DNA of 7,137 bases from assembly GCA_946534745.1 (NCBI GenBank), contig CAMNDA010000069.1, forward strand, positions 1-7,137, in the 5' to 3' direction. The position numbers were made by a program, and so were the translations under genes. The notes beneath the pieces were generated by a model. The model was not told the origin of the DNA and ran no database searches. It saw only the letters and a list, made by a program, of their open reading frames with translations. Origin of the DNA: an uncultured Verrucomicrobiota bacterium. Lineage in GTDB: Bacteria > Verrucomicrobiota > Kiritimatiellia > RFP12 > UBA3636. Below, one piece after another: positions 5,792-7,137 of the stretch. Each line of letters opens with the position of its first letter. Within the stretch, counting starts at the first letter, position 1.

Positions 5792-6176
5792 GGTGCATCC
5801 CCTCGATCTCCGATCCGAGCGCTGCCAGGACGGCGCGCGCCTGCGGAGTTTCGAACGGGACGGCTCTGCGGTCGCCGGGCCGCTCCTCGCGGAAGAAGGA
5901 GCGGTCGTCGTCCGGCCGGCGCGCGAGCACGACGGGGCCGTGCGTCGGGACGCCGAGGACGCGCCCGGCGAGGGCGTTCGCGCTGGCGTCGGTGCCGGCG
6001 CGGGGGTGGGCGAGGACTGCGAGATGATGGCGGTCGCCGAGCCATTCGACGGCCGGGATCGCGACGAAGTGACCTCCGACGAGGTCTTCGATCTGCGCGA
6101 CGAGGGAGCCAGCGGAGGCCGCCGGGAGGAGGCGCGGGGATCCGCGCATCGGGAGGAGTATGACGTGGCGTTGCAT
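5784..6176 (-). CDS. DUF3846-like phage protein
   Basis: 130 aa from ATG 6176. Seen: AQIEDLVGGHFVAIP (residues 27-41) and NALAGRVLGVPTHGPVVLAR (67-86). This pairing, a '-LVGG-hydrophobic-A/E-' segment followed by a 'N-x-LG-P-x-x-GP-V-V' segment, is the pattern I associate with DUF3846, a small domain found in phages, plasmids and conjugative elements, of unknown function. The C-terminal third (88-130) is rich in Arg, Asp and Glu and not recognised. A TTG start at 6200 is possible in frame, but its eight extra codons are the C/A-rich leader, so ATG 6176 is preferred. No Shine-Dalgarno is seen. The stop overlaps the following small membrane protein start. Family assignment is from memory of the motif and moderate. 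Confidence 0.68.
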   Translation of the reverse strand: MQRHVILLPMRGSPRLLPAASAGSLVAQIEDLVGGHFVAIPAVEWLGDRHHLAVLAHPRAGTDASANALAGRVLGVPTHGPVVLARRPDDDRSFFREERPGDRRAVPFETPQARAVLAALGSEIEGMHHA

Positions 6177-6228
6177 TGTCGGGTGTGGGTTGTTGGGCAA
6201 CGATAGGACTTGGTTCGGGAGGTAGGCG
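6177..6228 (-). promoter_or_regulatory. C/A-rich leader upstream of the DUF3846-like gene
   Basis: 52-base gap, the largest in the window. On the minus strand its 3' half reads GCCCAACAACCCACACCCGA, right up to the ATG, without a Shine-Dalgarno. It shares CCCAACAACC with the DUF669 leader. A possible weak hairpin aside, no terminator or clear promoter is seen. Confidence 0.5.
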
Positions 6229-6636
6229 CTACTTCGGGGCGGGTTCTGCGATCGAGTAGTAGTAGGTCGCGAATCGGTTCCGCGCGATCCGGCCCTCGGT
6301 CCGCTTCAGGAATCCGCACCGGACCTGGGCGGAGAGCCACCGGGAGAGCGCCGTGCGGGACGTGACGCCCGGCAGGCTGATCTCGGAGGCGCGGAGGCGA
6401 TGCCCCGGCGCGCGCATAAGCTGCGCGACGAGGGCCTTTCGCCGGTAGTAGCGGTTCTCGGCTTCGACCCAGTTTCCGGTTTCGCGGTCGAGTTCATGTT
6501 CGGGAGGGAGCTTGGTTGGGGGGTCGAGCCAGCGGAGCAGGGAGCGCGCCTCTTCGGCGAGACTGCCGGTCGCCGCGCTCGCGCGGCGGAAGAAGGAGAG
6601 GACGCTCCTGCGCTGCTGGTCCGTCCATTCGGTCAT
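6229..6636 (-). CDS. Winged-helix-like DNA-binding protein, putative
   Basis: 135 aa, not assigned to a named family. Seen: residues about 65-128 look like a winged helix: helix RRKALVAQLMRA, a second helix ASEISLPG, a recognition-helix candidate SRTALSRWLSAQVRCGFL (93-110), then a basic hairpin KRTEGRIARNRFATYYYSI typical of the wing. Residues 1-60 are helical and charged, linked by a Pro-rich turn near 39-46. Start ATG 6636 overlaps the upstream stop as ATGA; a weak GGAAAG lies upstream. The frame is open farther upstream, but there it is the shadow of the 142-aa gene. Two DNA-binding-type proteins in a row at the head of this module suggest transcription control or replication initiation; which one is not determinable here. 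Confidence 0.7.
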   Translation of the reverse strand: MTEWTDQQRRSVLSFFRRASAATGSLAEEARSLLRWLDPPTKLPPEHELDRETGNWVEAENRYYRRKALVAQLMRAPGHRLRASEISLPGVTSRTALSRWLSAQVRCGFLKRTEGRIARNRFATYYYSIAEPAPK

Positions 6637-7061
6637 GCGGATGTCTTTCCGTAGCGGAACTTCCGGCGGACGACGGGGACGGACGATCCGACCATCCCGA
6701 GCCACCATTCGACGGCGCCCTTCGGGAAGCGCTTGAGCTTCGGGCCGAGGTCGAAATGCGGGATCGGGAAGAGCCGGCGGTTGCAGAGGCGGCGCACCTG
6801 CGGGACCGAGGCGGGATGGCCGTCGACGCGCAGGAGCGGGGCTACCTCCTTCTCGGAGAGCAGCGGCATCGGGGCGGAGAGCGGGTCGAGCGAGCCGCGC
6901 CGGCACTTGTTGAGCGAGTCGACGAGCGCCTGGCACGAGAGCATCCCGCGAGCGAACTGCTCGCCTGCCGGGAAGAGCCGGTAGAACGACGCCTCGGAGA
7001 GCCGGAGCTGCTGCCTGGCGAGCGAGGTCGAAATGAAGCTGGGGAGGTTCGGGGACATCAT
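6633..7061 (-). CDS. Excisionase/MerR-like helix-turn-helix protein, putative
   Basis: 142 aa. Seen: residues 67-121 (LLSEKEVAPLL ... VRRLCNRRLFPIPHFDLG ... KRFPKGAVEWWL) match the small helix-turn-helix seen in excisionase and AlpA-type proteins: a 'lt-x-x-E-v-A-x-L' helix, a 'tVrRlc-x-x-G-l-p' helix, a short strand, then 'RF-x-x-x-x-v-x-x-WL'. Residues 14-50 (LARQQLRLSEASFYRLF ... LSCQALVDSL) look like a second, degenerate copy. The tail (125-142) is basic. Start ATG 7061 (or the adjacent ATG 7058) has AGGAA six bases upstream, and the gene begins 16 bases after the preceding stop. Likely a DNA-binding regulator or origin-binding factor; excisionase function itself is not supported, since no integrase is visible in the window. 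Confidence 0.7.
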   Translation of the reverse strand: MMSPNLPSFISTSLARQQLRLSEASFYRLFPAGEQFARGMLSCQALVDSLNKCRRGSLDPLSAPMPLLSEKEVAPLLRVDGHPASVPQVRRLCNRRLFPIPHFDLGPKLKRFPKGAVEWWLGMVGSSVPVVRRKFRYGKTSA

Positions 7062-7077
7062 TCGGGGTTCCTGGGTC

Positions 7078-7137
7078 CTAGTCGCCCGGCTGCTCGAAGA
7101 TCTCGGGCGGCGGGAGGGGGGCGACGGCCGTGGCGGG
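7078..7137 (-). CDS. C-terminal end of an unknown protein, partial
   Basis: Only the last 19 codons are in the window: a Pro/Ala-rich stretch ending PPPEIFEQPGD and TAG at 7078-7080. The frame is open to the edge and the stop sits 16 bases before the next start, as expected in this tightly packed operon. No family can be named from so few residues, and an open frame this short can occur by chance in GC-rich DNA. Confidence 0.4.
   Translation of the reverse strand, partial: PATAVAPLPPPEIFEQPGD

Noticed and set aside
5461..6045. A longer nuclease of 638 residues
   Set aside because: The added residues cross the small membrane genes and the DUF3846-like gene in the wrong frame and are Arg/Pro/Ser-rich; ATG 5460 begins a coherent acidic domain.
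5792..6340. A 258-residue version of the small membrane protein
   Set aside because: The upstream part is a Ser/Arg/Pro-rich shadow of the DUF3846-like gene. ATG 5791 overlaps that gene's stop and has a ribosome site.

Overview
This GC-rich window looks like the early replication and recombination module of a tailed phage or prophage. All recognisable genes lie on the minus strand, so transcription runs from the high-coordinate end to the low end. The gene families point to a temperate-type phage module: RusA resolvase, DUF669, a Sak4-like ATPase, a RecE-like PD-(D/E)XK nuclease, a superfamily 2 helicase and an archaeo-eukaryotic-type primase-polymerase. No integrase, structural, tRNA or rRNA gene is visible. 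The host cannot be assigned from the sequence; high GC and high-GC codon use are the only clues.

Layout in transcription order: (1) the tail of an unknown gene (7078-7137); (2) a 142-aa protein with an excisionase/MerR-like helix-turn-helix (6633-7061), coupled by an ATGA overlap to (3) a 135-aa winged-helix-like protein (6229-6636); (4) a DUF3846-like protein (5784-6176); (5) a 75-aa membrane protein (5564-5791) and (6) a 24-aa membrane microprotein (5496-5570), each overlapping its upstream neighbour by 7-8 bases; (7) a RecE-like nuclease with a long acidic, coiled-coil N-terminus (4129-5460); (8) a Sak4-like ATPase (3386-4126); (9) a DUF669 protein (2756-3337); (10) RusA (2373-2771); (11) a DEAH-type helicase (580-2376); (12) the N-terminal half of a primase-polymerase (1-573, running off the window). 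The genes are almost back to back. Three short gaps (3338-3385, 5461-5495, 6177-6228) hold similar C/A-rich leaders, and the largest gap is 52 bases.

Working model (inference from families and order): the nuclease resects DNA ends, the Sak4-like ATPase with the DUF669 protein pairs or anneals single strands, RusA cuts branched intermediates, and the helicase with the primase-polymerase drives replication. The most unusual points are an SSB-like acidic C-terminal tip (DPFDDLPF) on the helicase rather than on an SSB, a well-supported 24-aa membrane microprotein inside the module, a telomere-like G-rich pentanucleotide run just upstream of the nuclease start, and a helicase and primase in the same frame separated only by TGA and two sense codons.
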